From: Tillus elongatus
Lineage: Eukaryota > Arthropoda > Insecta > Coleoptera > Cleridae
DNA: 64,000 bases
Assembly: GCA_964006375.1 (NCBI GenBank)
Contig: OZ023265.1
Span: 15,483,252-15,547,251, forward strand
Reading direction: 5' to 3'
Both the position numbers and the translations under genes were made by a program. Below the pieces are notes generated by a model. It saw only the letters and a program-made list of their open reading frames with translations. It made no database searches and was not told the DNA's origin. Shown piece by piece: positions 21,973 to 34,865 of this stretch. Positions within the stretch are counted from its first letter, which is position 1. Each line of letters starts with the position of its first letter.

Positions 21973-24769
21973 ATGGATCCAGAACTTTACTCTGCTCGAA
22001 ATGGCGGGTAAGTTTTTATTTTTTATTTTACTTATTTATAATTCTAGGACAATAAAATTGGCCAGACATCTTGTGTGTGTAGCTAGAATTCTCATGCTAA
22101 CTGTTCAGGAAGCGGAGGGTAAATTATAGGATAAAATCGTCGAACTAGGCAAATATAGACATAGGTAACGGTATATTTGTAACTATATTAAACTCACAAA
22201 ACTCAACAATAACATCATAACTAACAAATGAATGAACTTACGTAGATTGTGACATGGTGAATCTTAATTCAACAGTATTATGTTTACATAATTTAGATTA
22301 CAAGTATCGCGTCGCTACATCTGAAGCAATCTTAGTTAACCGTCTACATTGTAAAAACTTATTTAACTAACTCATTTCTCACTCTTTATAGATTAATCTC
22401 CTTTATATTTATAAACAATAATACTTATATTGATTCTTAATTATTTTTACGACCTTCCGAATTGCTGACTTCAACATTCCTGCGTATCTTGCTAATTTGC
22501 TTTGTTTATTGTTTGCATACTGAATGTGATATTTTCAATGTCAATAGATACAATTCTGACCTCTAATTATTTGCAATATTTACATTCCTTGCTGTAAAGA
22601 ATTAAAATGAACTACTTTTAGTTATTATTTTAGAGTTTTTAACAATTATGTTTCTACGTTTCTTACGGCCTTTCTGAAGACATTTCCTGTTCTCTGAACA
22701 CTAACTTATATATTAAGACATAATATGTTCCTACAGCTGTAGACTGTAATATCTGTCCTGTCCCTTATAAGGTACTCCATGCAAATGATCAATTCTTATC
22801 AGATATTCATTCATGCATTTTTTTTCAGATTGTCAGTTCATGAACTGCAATCACTACTTGAGAAAAATAATTATGATATTGATGAAAATATTGACGTCTG
22901 TATTGGAATACCTGACAACCAAGGCGAAGATACAGAAGAAGACAGTGACATATCAGGCGATGAACATGTCGGTGATGTAAACCATTTATGTCGTGGCATA
23001 CTTCAGCAAGTGTGTGAAGTAAGAGTTAGGAAACAAAATGATTTCCATATCGGCAAAGTTTAGAAGAACTTCATTCACAATCCGAGAATCAAGAAAAAAC
23101 AGATTCATCAACCCAACGCCGAAAATTGTACAATTGGAATATGGATTCACCAATGTTTTCTATAAATATTAACTGGGTTCCACAAGAGCCATCTTCATCA
23201 GCTAATATAGCACAAAATCCACTAGATTTCTTTAAGCATGATACCATATTATGGAAAACATTATGCACAGCAATATATCAAGGCTAAGCCAATAAGGTTT
23301 GGTTACAAAAACTGGGCACTATGTAGTACAAATGGGTACACGATATCTTTTGAAATTTACACAGGCAGATCTGATCTAGAAAAGCAATTTGGTATTGGTG
23401 GAGAGTGGTAATGTCGTTACTTAAAAAGGCGGATGTCACTCTTGATAACGAACACAAAGTACTTTTTTTTTGAGAACTATTTAACAATTTTGAGATTGAA
23501 GAGTGTGAAGTAAGAGTTAGGAAACAAAATTATTTCCATATCAGCAAAGTTTAGAAGAACTTCATTCACAATCCGAGAATCAAGAAAAACAGATTCATCA
23601 ACCCAACGCTGAAAATTGTACAATTGGAATATGGATTCACCAATGTTTTCTATAAATATTAACTGTGTTCCACTAGAGCCATCTCTGGAGCTAATATAGC
23701 ACAAAATCCACTGGATTTCTTTGAGTTGTTTTTTGATGAAAATCTTACATCTAAAATTGTTGAGGAGACAAATCTATATGGACATCAGAAGAATAGAGTT
23801 CTGAATTTCACTAGAGATGGGCTATTTGTACTCATTGGTGGAATGCTTCTCTCAGGCTACGCAAAATACCCCAACAGGCGAATGTTTTGGAATTCAACAG
23901 AAGACGTACCAAATATTTTGAGTACCAGCACGAGACTAAATGGGTTTGAACTTTTACTTCACCACATGCATTTTCACGACAATTCTAACATTGACTGTAG
24001 TGATGGACTCTATAAGATTCGACTACTGTTGGATTTATTAAATGAAAATTTCAAAAAACACGGAGGCTTAGATGAACATCTTCCAATTGATGAAAGCATG
24101 ATACCATATTATGGAAGACATCATGCACAGCAATATATCAAGGCTAAGCCAATAATATTTGGTTACAAAAACGGTGCACTTTGTAGTACAAATTGGTACA
24201 CAATATCTTTTGAAATTTACACAGGCAGATCTGTAGAAAAGCAATTTGGTATTGGTGAAGAGTGGTTACTCAAAAAGGCGGATGTCACTCTTGATAACGA
24301 ACACAAAGTTGTTTTTTTTTTTGATAACTATTTCACAAATTTGAGATTACTAAACCATCTATCTGAAATCAATATTTGTGCAACTGGAACAATAAGGGAA
24401 AACCGAACGGAAAAGTGCCCATTTCCTGACGGTGGCTCTTGTAAATCAAAACCAACAGGGAGCCATAATTTTTTCTCATGTGATATTGTTACTTTTGTGC
24501 AATGGAAAGACAATAAATTCGTGACGTTGGGTACAAATTTTGGGACTGATGATATTGTTACCACATCCAGGTGGTGTAAGGAAACCAAAACACACAAACA
24601 AATTCCTGAACCAAAAATTATATCCGGTCACAACAAACATATGGGAGGAGTCGAAAAAATGGATGAATTTATTGCGTTATACAGGAAAAGAATGCATTAT
24701 AAAACTTCACTCTACCAATCGCTTTGTAGACTAGTTCAAGGTACAGTGATTTTGGAATGGGTGGAGTAA
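21973..24769 (+). pseudogene. piggyBac-type transposase relic with intron
   Basis: Exon 1 (ATG 21973 to 22007) ends at donor GTAAGT. The 821-bp intron closes with a pyrimidine run and CAG at 22828. Exon 2 opens with LSVHELQSLLEKNN, the usual N-terminal helix, and continues acidic. After the duplicated and frameshifted zone, an intact stretch from 23726 carries the DDE_Tnp_1_7 domain: ETNLYGHQ, DESMIPYYGR (D122 of that stretch), FFFDNYFTNL (D200) and MGGVEKMDEF (E310), where the family normally has MGGVD. The third catalytic position is therefore Glu. The C-terminal Trp-rich segment and Cys domain are missing; the frame stops at 24769. TTAA ends were not found. Non-functional. Confidence 0.8.
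23010..23725 (+). repeat. Scrambled internal duplication in the piggyBac relic
   Basis: Segment A (GTGTGAAGTAAGAGTTAGG to CACTAGATTTCTTTAA) occurs at 23010-23235 and again at 23501-23725. Between them, 23236-23500 is a second copy of the coding segment at about 24099-24351 (ATGATACCATATTATGG to ACAATTTTGAGATT). The order is A, B, A', C, B', consistent with an internally deleted element copy joined in tandem to a longer one. The A' copy carries a 1-bp deletion in the Ser-rich linker. Confidence 0.8.
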
Positions 24770-24774
24770 AAAAA

Positions 24775-24970
24775 ACTAAGGGCATGCACAATAAGCCAAA
24801 GGCTGCGCTGCTATCTGGGCGGCAAAGTCGCGGACGAGCCCTGAGGGAGAAAAAAGGTGCTCATCATAGGATCCAGTTTCCACATAGTCAAAGTGGATGT
24901 AATGTAGTGAACTTCATCGACCGGCAGTCGATTTATCTAAAACTAGCTTGCCTTTTATCTGCGGTATCAT
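24775..24970 (-). repeat. LTR-like fragment shared with 55145-55220
   Basis: GCATGCACAATAAGCCAAAG, then GGGCGGCAAAGTCGCGGACG and AGCCCTGAGGGAGAAA, match the second site over about 70 bp. Abrupt start directly after the truncated piggyBac frame suggests insertion there. Confidence 0.5.
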
Positions 24971-24984
24971 CTAAGTAATGTATT

Positions 24985-25345
24985 TTTTCTCTTTTTTTAC
25001 TTTAACGTCGGCCTATTTCCGCGACTATGGCAAATCACCGACGCCAGGGAGCAGTTTCACCTCACAATCCTGGAAATTTTGGCCAACCCCTGCCTTTCTG
25101 TAGGGAGTACGGATCTTTAACGTGTCCAACATCGCATGGACACGGATCCGACTGCGTTACGCCCCCTCACAAGGGCGGAAGGGACAGACATTCAACTTGC
25201 TCAAATACAATGCGAGAACCTTGGTTGATGTTAAATTATAACAGTTTTTCCTAAAAAGTGAAAGGGGAAGCCTGAGAACCGAACGCAGTACCCATAGATT
25301 AAGAGCCACACGTTCTTACCACTAGGTCACCGAGGCTCCCACCTA
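24985..25345 (-). mobile_element. tRNA-derived SINE, minus-strand copy
   Basis: Same family as 2160-2512: reversed body (ACTTTAACGTCGGCCTATTT, TTTAACGTGTCCAACATCGC) and reversed tRNA head ending TAAGAACGTGTGGCTCTT on the minus strand. Box B is mutated (GTTCGGTTCTC). The two heads agree well, so both derive from one master. Confidence 0.85.
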
Positions 25346-25396
25346 AGTACTGATTAATCTACTACTATAATGAAACTTCTCGTCTACCCTTAGAAT

Positions 25397-26964
<1,568 letters not shown>

Positions 26965-27730
26965 TAAGGTTATTTACAAATCGGCGGATAGTGATGTGAT
27001 TTAATTTGAAGAGAAAAAAAGACCTTGTTCAGCAACGACTCTTTTACTTTCTATTAAGACGTTTAATGAAATCGCTGCTCAAATCATCCAATTAAGCTAT
27101 CTTGTAGCAAAGTTATTAGAAACACAAAGCAAATTTTCAGTAAAAACTCCAATTGAGATCAAAATTATTAATTTAACTGCGAATTTTATGGCCTTAAAAC
27201 CATCTGCGCATAAAATTAACTTGCGACGAAAATTTTTGGGAAACCGTAAACCGACAATATCCAAATTAGGATGTATCACTTGACTTGTTGAAGTTGTTAA
27301 TCTGAATCAGCTCCTCTAGCGGAGTAAAATTAGAACGACTGTGCTTTGTTAAGTTAAGTACTTAATCAAATGATGGCTCGTTAGTTAGGCCGCTGTCTTT
27401 TTTGTGTAATTATCCCGCACCACGATGGAATTTTATTATCGTCAGCATTTCCGAGGGAATTAAATTGTCATTCTAAATTTATTCCACTGTCTATGCAGTT
27501 TTTGATATGTTAACAATGCTGTAAATTATCAAGCGTTGGTGGAAGGATTAACAATGATGCAATTAGGTGGTGGGATCGTTTTTTTTTTGTCAGTTTTATA
27601 TCAGGCAAAATAAAGCCAAATAACATATTTTGCATTATACAGCGTGTTTCTCGAAGAATGAAAGGTGTGTGTTTCAGGGGTAAATTCAAGAAGTTAAAAT
27701 AAGAAATGTAAACACCTAGGTTATATATAT
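26965..27730. other. No recognised gene
   Basis: A 60-codon minus-strand frame (27097-27279) has no recognisable motif. No repeat seen. Confidence 0.35.
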
Positions 27731-27812
27731 AAGAATAGCTGAGTTTGCGAGGTGCGTAACCTCTAGAATAGGATTAGGAGGTCGCGGGTTTGACTCCCGT
27801 ATTCAAATAGTC
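27731..27812 (+). repeat. tRNA-like sequence, probable pseudogene or SINE head
   Basis: TAGCTGAGTTTGCGAGG can serve as box A and GGGTTTGACTCCC as box B within a T arm (GCGGG with CCCGT). GAAT near the start pairs with ATTC at the end as a short acceptor stem. The anticodon region does not fold into a normal 5-bp stem and 7-base loop, so a functional tRNA is unlikely. Confidence 0.4.
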
Positions 27813-27934
27813 GGTCGTTTTCTTTCTTTCTGATGAGTTATGGGTGTTGTATTTTGTCTATATGTGTGTGTTAGCTCCCCCAGTACAAGTCAAATACTTC
27901 TGGGTGCGGAGTTTCTCTACTGTGGTGTTATTAT

Positions 27935-29890
27935 ACTATTGTTGTTATTATTATTATTATATTTATTAATTTTGCTGCCTTTTTTTAATATTTCAACAAC
28001 ACACCACGAGGGCTTACGGCCTAAATACTATCGTACCGTGGGTGTCGACAAGAGGGAAAGAGGCAACTTGATAATTCTGGACTTGAAGGTTCGGAGGAGA
28101 AGGAAAAACATGTGCCGGCAAGGAATTCCAAATCATGAAAGTCCTCGGGAGAAAAGAGCGGGCGCAACAAGATATTCTGTGTCTGGTGACCTGGACAGTA
28201 AAAGGGTGCATTCGCTCTGTTTCACTGGTAGATCTGTTGGGGGCAGCAGGGGGAGGAACTATGTAAGAATGCTCCTCTGGCCAGTCCCCGCGCGGATATC
28301 TATAAAACAGAGAGGTCACCAAGTAGGCAAGGGATGGCAGCGTTTGGGTAAGGGTAGGGTCACCGATAAGACGTATACCACTCTTGAAGCTCTCTGAAGT
28401 CTAGGATAGCGAGTCTAAAAGTGGCAGCGGCACTCGATATGTGGGAGGAGTATTCGAGGTTTGGCCTTATTTGTAAAGTATATAAGGTATAGAGATTAGC
28501 TGGTGAAAAGTATTAGCGAGCCCGGAAGAGAAAACCTAACTTCTTAGCAGCCGCTTCTGCAATTGATGTCACATGTTGGTGCCAATTGAGATTTCGATCC
28601 ACAGAAATGCCAACAAGTGAAAAAGACTAATTACTTTGAATAACTTAGATGTTCATTGTGATGGGTCTAGAGCTTGTGTATCTCTTATGAGATAGAAAGC
28701 AAGACTGAGATTTGGTGTAGTTGAATTGTACAAGATTTATACTTCCTCAGTATAATATGTTTTGGAGATCCACAGACGCAGAACCCTCCATGAGTCTGCG
28801 ATCCTCATCTAATTGGGCTAAATAGACAGGCTTAGAATGCTGTATATTTGAGTATAGGGTGCTGTTGTCAGCGTAACTGTGAACTAAGTTAGATGTGCTA
28901 GAGAGGAGGTCATTGATGTGGAGGAGAAACAAAGTGGGGGTTAAAGCTGAACCTTGAGGGACTCGTGCATTAATTGGATACAGTTTAGAGAAATGGCCAT
29001 CCACGACAACAGAAATTCTCCCATTGGAGAGAAAATTTGCTGTCCAGGTATAGTTTTGGTGGTAGGCCATAGGCCGGAAGTTTATTGAGCAGCGCTGCGT
29101 GCCAGACCTGGTTGAATGCTTTGGATATGTCTAGAGCGAGAATCTGGGATTTACCGTGTAGTTCCATAGACTTGTTCCAAGAATGGGCGACAAAGGAAAG
29201 GAGGTCTGCAGTTGATCTGCGCTGACGGACTGCCTGTCGTGGATTAGACTGTGTATTCCAAGAAATTTTGGTAATTCGGTGTTTATATACTTTTCCATCA
29301 CTTTAGAGATGACTGTCTCAGGCCTGTAGTTGCTAGGAAACGCTTTGGATCCTTTCCTGGGACGGGTTGTACTCGAACAGTTTTCCAGTTACTAGGGAAT
29401 ATGCCCTTATTCTAAGATGTCTGAAACAGGCGAGTCAGAACAGGTGCAAGTTCTACTGCGCATTTTTTTAGAACAATTGCTGGGATCTCGTTAAGGCGAG
29501 AGGCTCCTCTGGTATTAATTGAAGAGAGCATCTTTTGTACATTTATAATTTTAAAAATGATATACGTCATTTTATGCACGACATCGGGGACTGTTGGTGG
29601 TTGAACATTTGGAGGTGGGTTGAGAGTAGAATTGCCGGCGAACAACGAGGCAAAAAGTTCAGCCTTGTCCAGGGCGATAGAAACAATTTCATCCCCAGAA
29701 ACAAGAGGTGGGAATGTACTCTTGCAGAAATTATTTCCAATAGATTTAGCAAAATCCAGGAGGGTTTGCTGCCGTTGGAGCTTGAGAGGACTTTGTTTTC
29801 GATTTGGTGATTAAACGAGTTTTTTGCCTCAGAAAGAATGCGGAGATAGCAGTTTCTTGCATCGTTAAATGCTTGACGGTTTTCTTGACT
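27935..29890 (-). pseudogene. Non-LTR retrotransposon, minus copy of a head-to-head pair
   Basis: Reading leftward: the linker before the RT (QAFNDARNCYLR, then AEANN-type residues and DKAELFASLF in broken frames), SRLNEIPAIVLKKCAVELAP (RT block 0), ILALDISKAFNQVWH, ARVPQGSALTPTLFLLHIND, and HSYADNSTLYSN where YADD has become YADN. C-terminal GNRS-type residues and LWNSLPAHVFPSPP follow to the 3' end, marked by CCCTCGTGGTGTGTTGTTG and an AAT-rich tail near 27940. Many frameshifts. The endonuclease domain is missing. Frames on the opposite strand (e.g. 27840-28397) are shadows. Confidence 0.75.
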
Positions 29891-30895
29891 GGGATTGTGT
29901 AGCCCCTACTTTGTTTCGTCTCCACATCAATGTCCTCCTCTCTGACACATCCAACCCAGTTCACAGTTACGAGAACGACAGCAGCATCCATTCAAATATA
30001 CAATATTCTAAGCCTGTCTCGTTAGCCCAATTAGATGAGGATCGCAGACTCATGGAGAGTTCTGTCTCTGTGGATATACAAAAAATCAAAAAATTTTAAA
30101 CTGAGGAAGTAGAAATTATGTACAATTCAACTCCACCAAATCTCAGTCTTGCTTTCTATCTCATAAGAGATACACCAGCCCTAGACCCATCAAAATGAAC
30201 AACCAAGTTATTCAAAGCAATGAGTCCTTTTCACTTGTTGGCATTTCTGTGGATCGAAATCTTAATTGGCACCAACATGTGACATCAATTGGACAAGCGG
30301 CTGCTAGGAAATTAGGTTTTCTCTTCCGGACTCGCAAATACTTTTCACCAGCTAATCTCTATACCTTATATACTTCACAAATAAGGCCAAACCTCGAAAA
30401 CTGCTTCCATATCTGGGGTGCCGCTGCCGGTTCTACACTCGGTATTCTTGACTCCATTCAGAATAGAGCTATACGTCTCATCGGTGACCCTACCCTCACC
30501 CAAAGGCTGCAGTTTCTTTGCCCACTGGCGTGCCGTTGGTGACCTCTCTCTATTTTATAGATATCTGCAGGGGCACTGCTCAGAGGAGCTTTCTTTCATA
30601 GTTCCTCCACCTGCTGCCCTCAACAGATCTACCAGTGGAACAGAGCGAATGTACCCTTTTACTGTCCAGGTCACCAGACATGGAACATGTTGTTATGCCC
30701 GCTCTTTTGTGCCGAGAACTTTCAAGTTGTGGAATTCCTTGCCGGCACATGTTTTTCCTTCTCCTCCGAACTTCCAAACCTTCATGTCCAGAATTAACAA
30801 GTTGTCTCTTTCCTCCTTGTCGACAACCACGGTACGATAATACTTAGGCTGAAAACCCTCGTGGTGTGTTGTTGAAATATAAAAAAAGGAAAAAG
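29891..30895 (+). pseudogene. Non-LTR retrotransposon, plus copy of a head-to-head pair
   Basis: Starts inside the RT domain with APTLFRLHINVLLSDTSN and SYENDSSIHSNIQ (YADD lost), then VGISVDRNLNWHQHVTS, ARKLGFLFRTRKYFSP, YTSQIRPNLENC and, after a frameshift near 30540, FYRYLQGHCSEEL and LWNSLPAHVFPSPPN. The 3' end shares CCCTCGTGGTGTGTTGTTG with the minus copy. It is homologous to about 27985-28990 in opposite orientation. No endonuclease; non-functional. Confidence 0.75.
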
Positions 30896-31315
30896 CGAAT
30901 GTCTTGAAGGCGCAGTCACCACTGCCATACATACATACATAGCCCATTCCTAGAATTATCAAAATTATTTCTGCAGTGTTTGATGAAATTTGAAAATACT
31001 TATTAACAAAAATAAACAAATTTGCAGCATTTCAAAGCAAGCGAAAAATCACGTGAAAAACATATTTTAGTTATAACTGTAGAAAACCTTTGTTCCATAT
31101 TTTACACGAGAACTAGTAAAAACATGCAACAGACCCTACTGCATTAATCAAATTAAATGAGAATTCATATTACATCCGTCATTTTAATACATAAAAAGTC
31201 TCTCCACAAAGTAATAATAATCCGTCCCAAATGACATATTAGTTTGTGTTGACACATATTGCGTGCAGCATGAAAATACAACCTATAATAGAGAATGTCA
31301 GCCAGGTAAAAAAAG
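30896..31315. other. No recognised gene
   Basis: Starts with a short (CATA)n that may be the tail of the preceding LINE; otherwise unrecognised. Confidence 0.35.
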
Positions 31316-31625
31316 TCTGAACGCAGCAAGTGCGTTATGGAAGTGAATTTTCAAAAAATATTTTTAATAGCAAATATGTCTCTTTAATGCAAGCAGGCAT
31401 CAATTTGTCCACCGGTATAACATATAAACTAGGAACAATGTACCATATTTTTTCAAAATAACTTGTTTAAAATTGTACAAAAATTTTCTGAAAATAAACT
31501 TAAAACGTTTCCAAGAAAACTCGTTTCCTTGCTGATGAACGAACCTTAGGTTAATAGCAAATTCCGTTATTAAATTTGAAGCGTTTAATGAAAATTCGCT
31601 ACCAAAACCCACTCACTGCGTCTCG
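31316..31625. mobile_element. MITE (family B)
   Basis: Left end GAACGCAGCAAGTGCGTTAT; right end ATTCGCTACCAAAACCCACT then CACTGCGTC. The interior matches the family (GCAAGCAGGCATCAATTTG, CCATATTTTTTCAAAATAAC). A runs on the left and T runs on the right flank it, as in other copies. Confidence 0.75.
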
Positions 31626-32238
31626 ATTTTTTTTACAAGCATGCACAGTATCTCGATGAAAAATGCAAAAATGCAATAAGGAATGTTCAAAACCAAAATT
31701 GTACTTATCACCAACGACTTATGGGCCATTCTGTGATTGTCGAAATAATTTTATAAGATGCAGCTCAAGACACCCTATAGGTAATGTATACAATTTTTTC
31801 TCGTATCTTGCCTAATAACAATTATATTGAGCTTTACCGTAGAAATGTCACCCTGTACATATTTATTTCTGGGGGACCTAATTTGCGCTTATTTGAATAA
31901 ATCTTTTTAGAATTAAAATAACTAAAAATTATAGACCGTTAAACCATAAACTTTACTAAAACTACTGCCAAAGCATCAGAGAAAGGGTCTATTTGAAATG
32001 AATTTTCTGGAAATATTTAAATAGAATGAAGGGCAATGATGGTTGAAGCTGCAACTTAAGGGTTTGCAGAACACTCTTTACACAATCCGTATTTTTTTAA
32101 GGTTTTTTGCCTAAATGTTGCCAATTCTGAGGTTTCAAATCGCGACTTTTTACGTTTTGAGGAAAACCTCAATTTTTTTTTATTAAAATGCCTTTTTGTC
32201 TCTAAACTTACAGACCTAAATTTTGGTAAATTGTTCAC

Positions 32239-32327
<89 letters not shown>

Positions 32328-32460
32328 AAATCAAATAAAACTTTTCCTGGATATGGGTTCAGGGGGACTAGTTCGCGCTCATTTGAAGAATTTTTTTCTA
32401 AATTCTAAAGTCGAGATCTCCTCGTTAGTGATTTTTTTTAAGAAAATTGACTAAAACAAG
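31626..32460 (-). repeat. Composite repeat: body, (AT)n, H block and hairpin
   Basis: Continuation from the MITE: GACTTATGGGCCATTCTGTG, GATGCAGCTCAAGACACCCT, GAAGGGCAATGATGGTTGAA, then about 80 bp of AT repeat (32241-32319), reversed H block (GGATATGGGTTCAGGGGGAC, TAAAGTCGAGATCTCCTCG) and hairpin. The AT block here replaces the T block. Confidence 0.75.
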
Positions 32461-33010
32461 CACTTGCGAAGCCACGAGAAAAGTCTACGACTGTATTAAA
32501 TATGGAACAGTGTCACTTACTTAGGGCAAAAACAAACAATGAGACATGCTATTCAAATTGAATTGTGTCTTAAAACTTTCATCTCCTCTTTATAAAATTA
32601 TTTTTTATACAAAAACTCGCTAAAAAAACTCATCGATAACAACAATCTGGTTAGATAACTGTAAAGTGAAATGAGACTAAAAATTGATAAAAAGTAAAGT
32701 CACCAACTAGGATAAGAACTCTTCATGTAGGAGTCGATCATACGATATACAGGGAGTTATCCCAGTGGCTACGCTCGACATGTATTTACAGGCAGGTATA
32801 TCCCATACTACACGTTAATTGTTCAACGTTTTCCACTTACACAAAATCATTTTGATTTACAATGGATTTTTTGCTCATATTTTAACGAAATCAAGGAAAA
32901 TAATGACTTAGACACATATCTAGGAGCTTATTAGTTATTTCTTGTAGTATTTTTCACTCACATTCTGATCAATCAATTTTCACGTTTTAACTTTTTTGAA
33001 TCAGATTTAA
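32461..33010. other. No recognised gene
   Basis: AT-rich; no open frame or repeat recognised. Confidence 0.35.
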
Positions 33011-33019
33011 TTAATTAAA

Positions 33020-33300
33020 CGTTAATTTACCTTAAACTTTTTTGTCTTTTAAGATAAAGATCTGAATTTTGGTACGTAGGATACCCTTTATGGCAGAAAC
33101 CTGCAAACGGAATTTGATTGACCTTACTTTGTTATTTCCGGAGATATAAAATTATTTCTAAAGAAAACACAAAATTTTTCAGGAAAACCTGGGAAGATTT
33201 TCCTAACTAACGAACTTGTCCAAGCCACTTGCAAATGGAAGGTATGTGCCAAATTTGAGCAAAATCGGACGATTATCTTTTGAGTTATCGGTGTGATACA
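33020..33300 (-). repeat. T block, minus orientation
   Basis: Reversed T block with GGAAAACCTGGGAAGATTTT, CCAAGCCACTTGCAAATGG and GTTATCGGTGTGATAC, here without an (AT)n array. Confidence 0.75.
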
Positions 33301-33302
33301 TT

Positions 33303-33470
33303 CAAAATTCACTAATAGTGTGTTTACTAGTGAATTATCGTAGAAAAATTAACTAATGGGGAGATCCCGACCTTTGAATTATGAAAAAATGCAAATGAGC
33401 GCGCACTAGGACCCCTAGAACCCATATCTGAGGTCAGCCTCAATTTTTATATGTTTATATATAACACACT
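33303..33470 (+). repeat. Hairpin and H block
   Basis: TAGTGAATTATCG with AAAAATTAACTAATGGGGAG, then CGCGCACTAGGACCCCTAG and CATATCTGAGGTCAGCCTC. Placed head to head with the preceding T block, with only a vestigial TATATATA after it. Confidence 0.7.
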
Positions 33471-33538
33471 ATTTTAAGAATTTTTCAAAAACTTCCGAGA
33501 ATGTGAGAAAAAATCTAATACAGAGTATCACCTCCGCG

Positions 33539-34526
33539 TTAAGTAATTACAGCTCTACATCTATTGCTCATAGACAAAATGAGATTTTCAAGGTCTCCTT
33601 GTGGTAAACGTGCCCACTCTGCTGTCAGAAGCTCCTGGAATGTAAACGCATTGTTGATGTTACCCATATGTGAAGTAATTCTTCGTTGAAGCATATCCCA
33701 GACATGCTCTATCGGTTTCAGGTCCGGGAATTGTGCTGTCCATGGTAAAACTTCAATTCCTGCGTTATCCAACCAGTTGGTTACTATGCGTGCGGTATGT
33801 GGACGGGCACTATCCTGCATTAGGTGGAAGTTTTGATCAACAGCGCCTGCAAATGGACGCACGATAGATTGAAGAATGGTGTCCAGATAGAGCTGAGCTG
33901 CTAAGAAGCGATTTGGAAAAACGAGTTCAGTTCTGCCACCAATAATTATTCTGCCCCATGCCATTATTGTACCACCTCTGTATGGGTACGCTTCCTGAAT
34001 ATGTTTTAAGCGTTCCGCATTTCCAGATCGTCTCCACACCCTTATTCGACGAGAATCCAGATGCAAACAAACCTAGATTCGTCTGTAAATGAAACTGTAA
34101 CCCAGTTATCTGCAGACCAATTCAGATAATTTTGGAACCAGTCCAATCTTGCAGCTCGGTTGCCTCTGGAAATATGTGGACATCTGAGTGGACGTCAACT
34201 AGAGAGGTTTGCTTCGTGAAGATGATTTCTTACAGTATCTCGGCTAATGGTTACATTATTCGCCCTTTGTTGAGTCGTGACCAATTCAGGTGCCGCAATT
34301 GTAGGCTGCCTTCTGGCAGTTCAACATTAAAAAAATCCTGACCTGCCGTCGAAGAGCGTCCTCGTCCTGGATGTTGCTCGGCCAGACTGCCATTTTCCCT
34401 TAAACGCCTCCGTAAACGACTTGTCACACTTTGGGAAATACCCATCCGCTCAGCTACTTCATTCTGCCGCATGCTCGCTTGAAGAACGGCCTACCGCTCG
34501 TCTAAAGCCAAATGTCGCCGTTCCAT
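33539..34526 (-). pseudogene. Tc1-like (DD34E) transposase relic
   Basis: From ATG at 34526: MERRHLALDE, an in-frame TAG, then a paired-type helix-turn-helix (MRQNEVAERMGISQSVTSRL). First catalytic Asp in SFTDESRF near 34085, second in HLMQDSARPHTA, third Glu in DLKPIEHVWDML; 34 residues separate the last two, the Tc1 spacing. A frameshift (missing T) lies near 34071, another break near 34250, and a stop near 34170. Family-typical WAQF-x-DLxPIEH has Lys where Asn is usual. The terminal inverted repeats were not recognised. Non-functional. Confidence 0.8.
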
Positions 34527-34790
34527 CGTAAAACATAATATTTTTTATGCAGCTACTAAACAACAACTGAAGAATGACTATCGAACCTGCCTTCACCGGT
34601 ACATATGAAAATTCTACTTTTATGATATATCGTGTTTATCAATTTTGATATCATTTTAACTTTTTTTAACAACAGATGTTTTTATATTGAGTGATTGATT
34701 AAATACATACACCGTGAGTGCAATTTGACCGATTCCAAAATCAATTTGTTACCTTTTTTGTATTATTTAAATATATCGCTAGACTTTTCC
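34527..34790. other. No recognised gene
   Basis: Sequence between the Tc1 relic and the next (AT)n. One Tc1 inverted repeat should lie here but I could not match it to the other side. Confidence 0.3.
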
Positions 34791-34794
34791 GATA

Positions 34795-34862
<68 letters not shown>
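34791..34862. repeat. (AT)n array at the 3' end of a LINE
   Basis: About 70 bp of AT repeat. The LINE to the right ends (minus strand) in CAATAAACTATT and passes straight into this array. Confidence 0.9.

Positions 34863-34865
<3 letters not shown>

Noticed and set aside
27840..28397. A 185-codon plus-strand frame
   Set aside because: It lies antisense to the C-terminal part of the minus-strand LINE relic, whose conserved LWNSLPAHVFPSPP motif shows the true strand.
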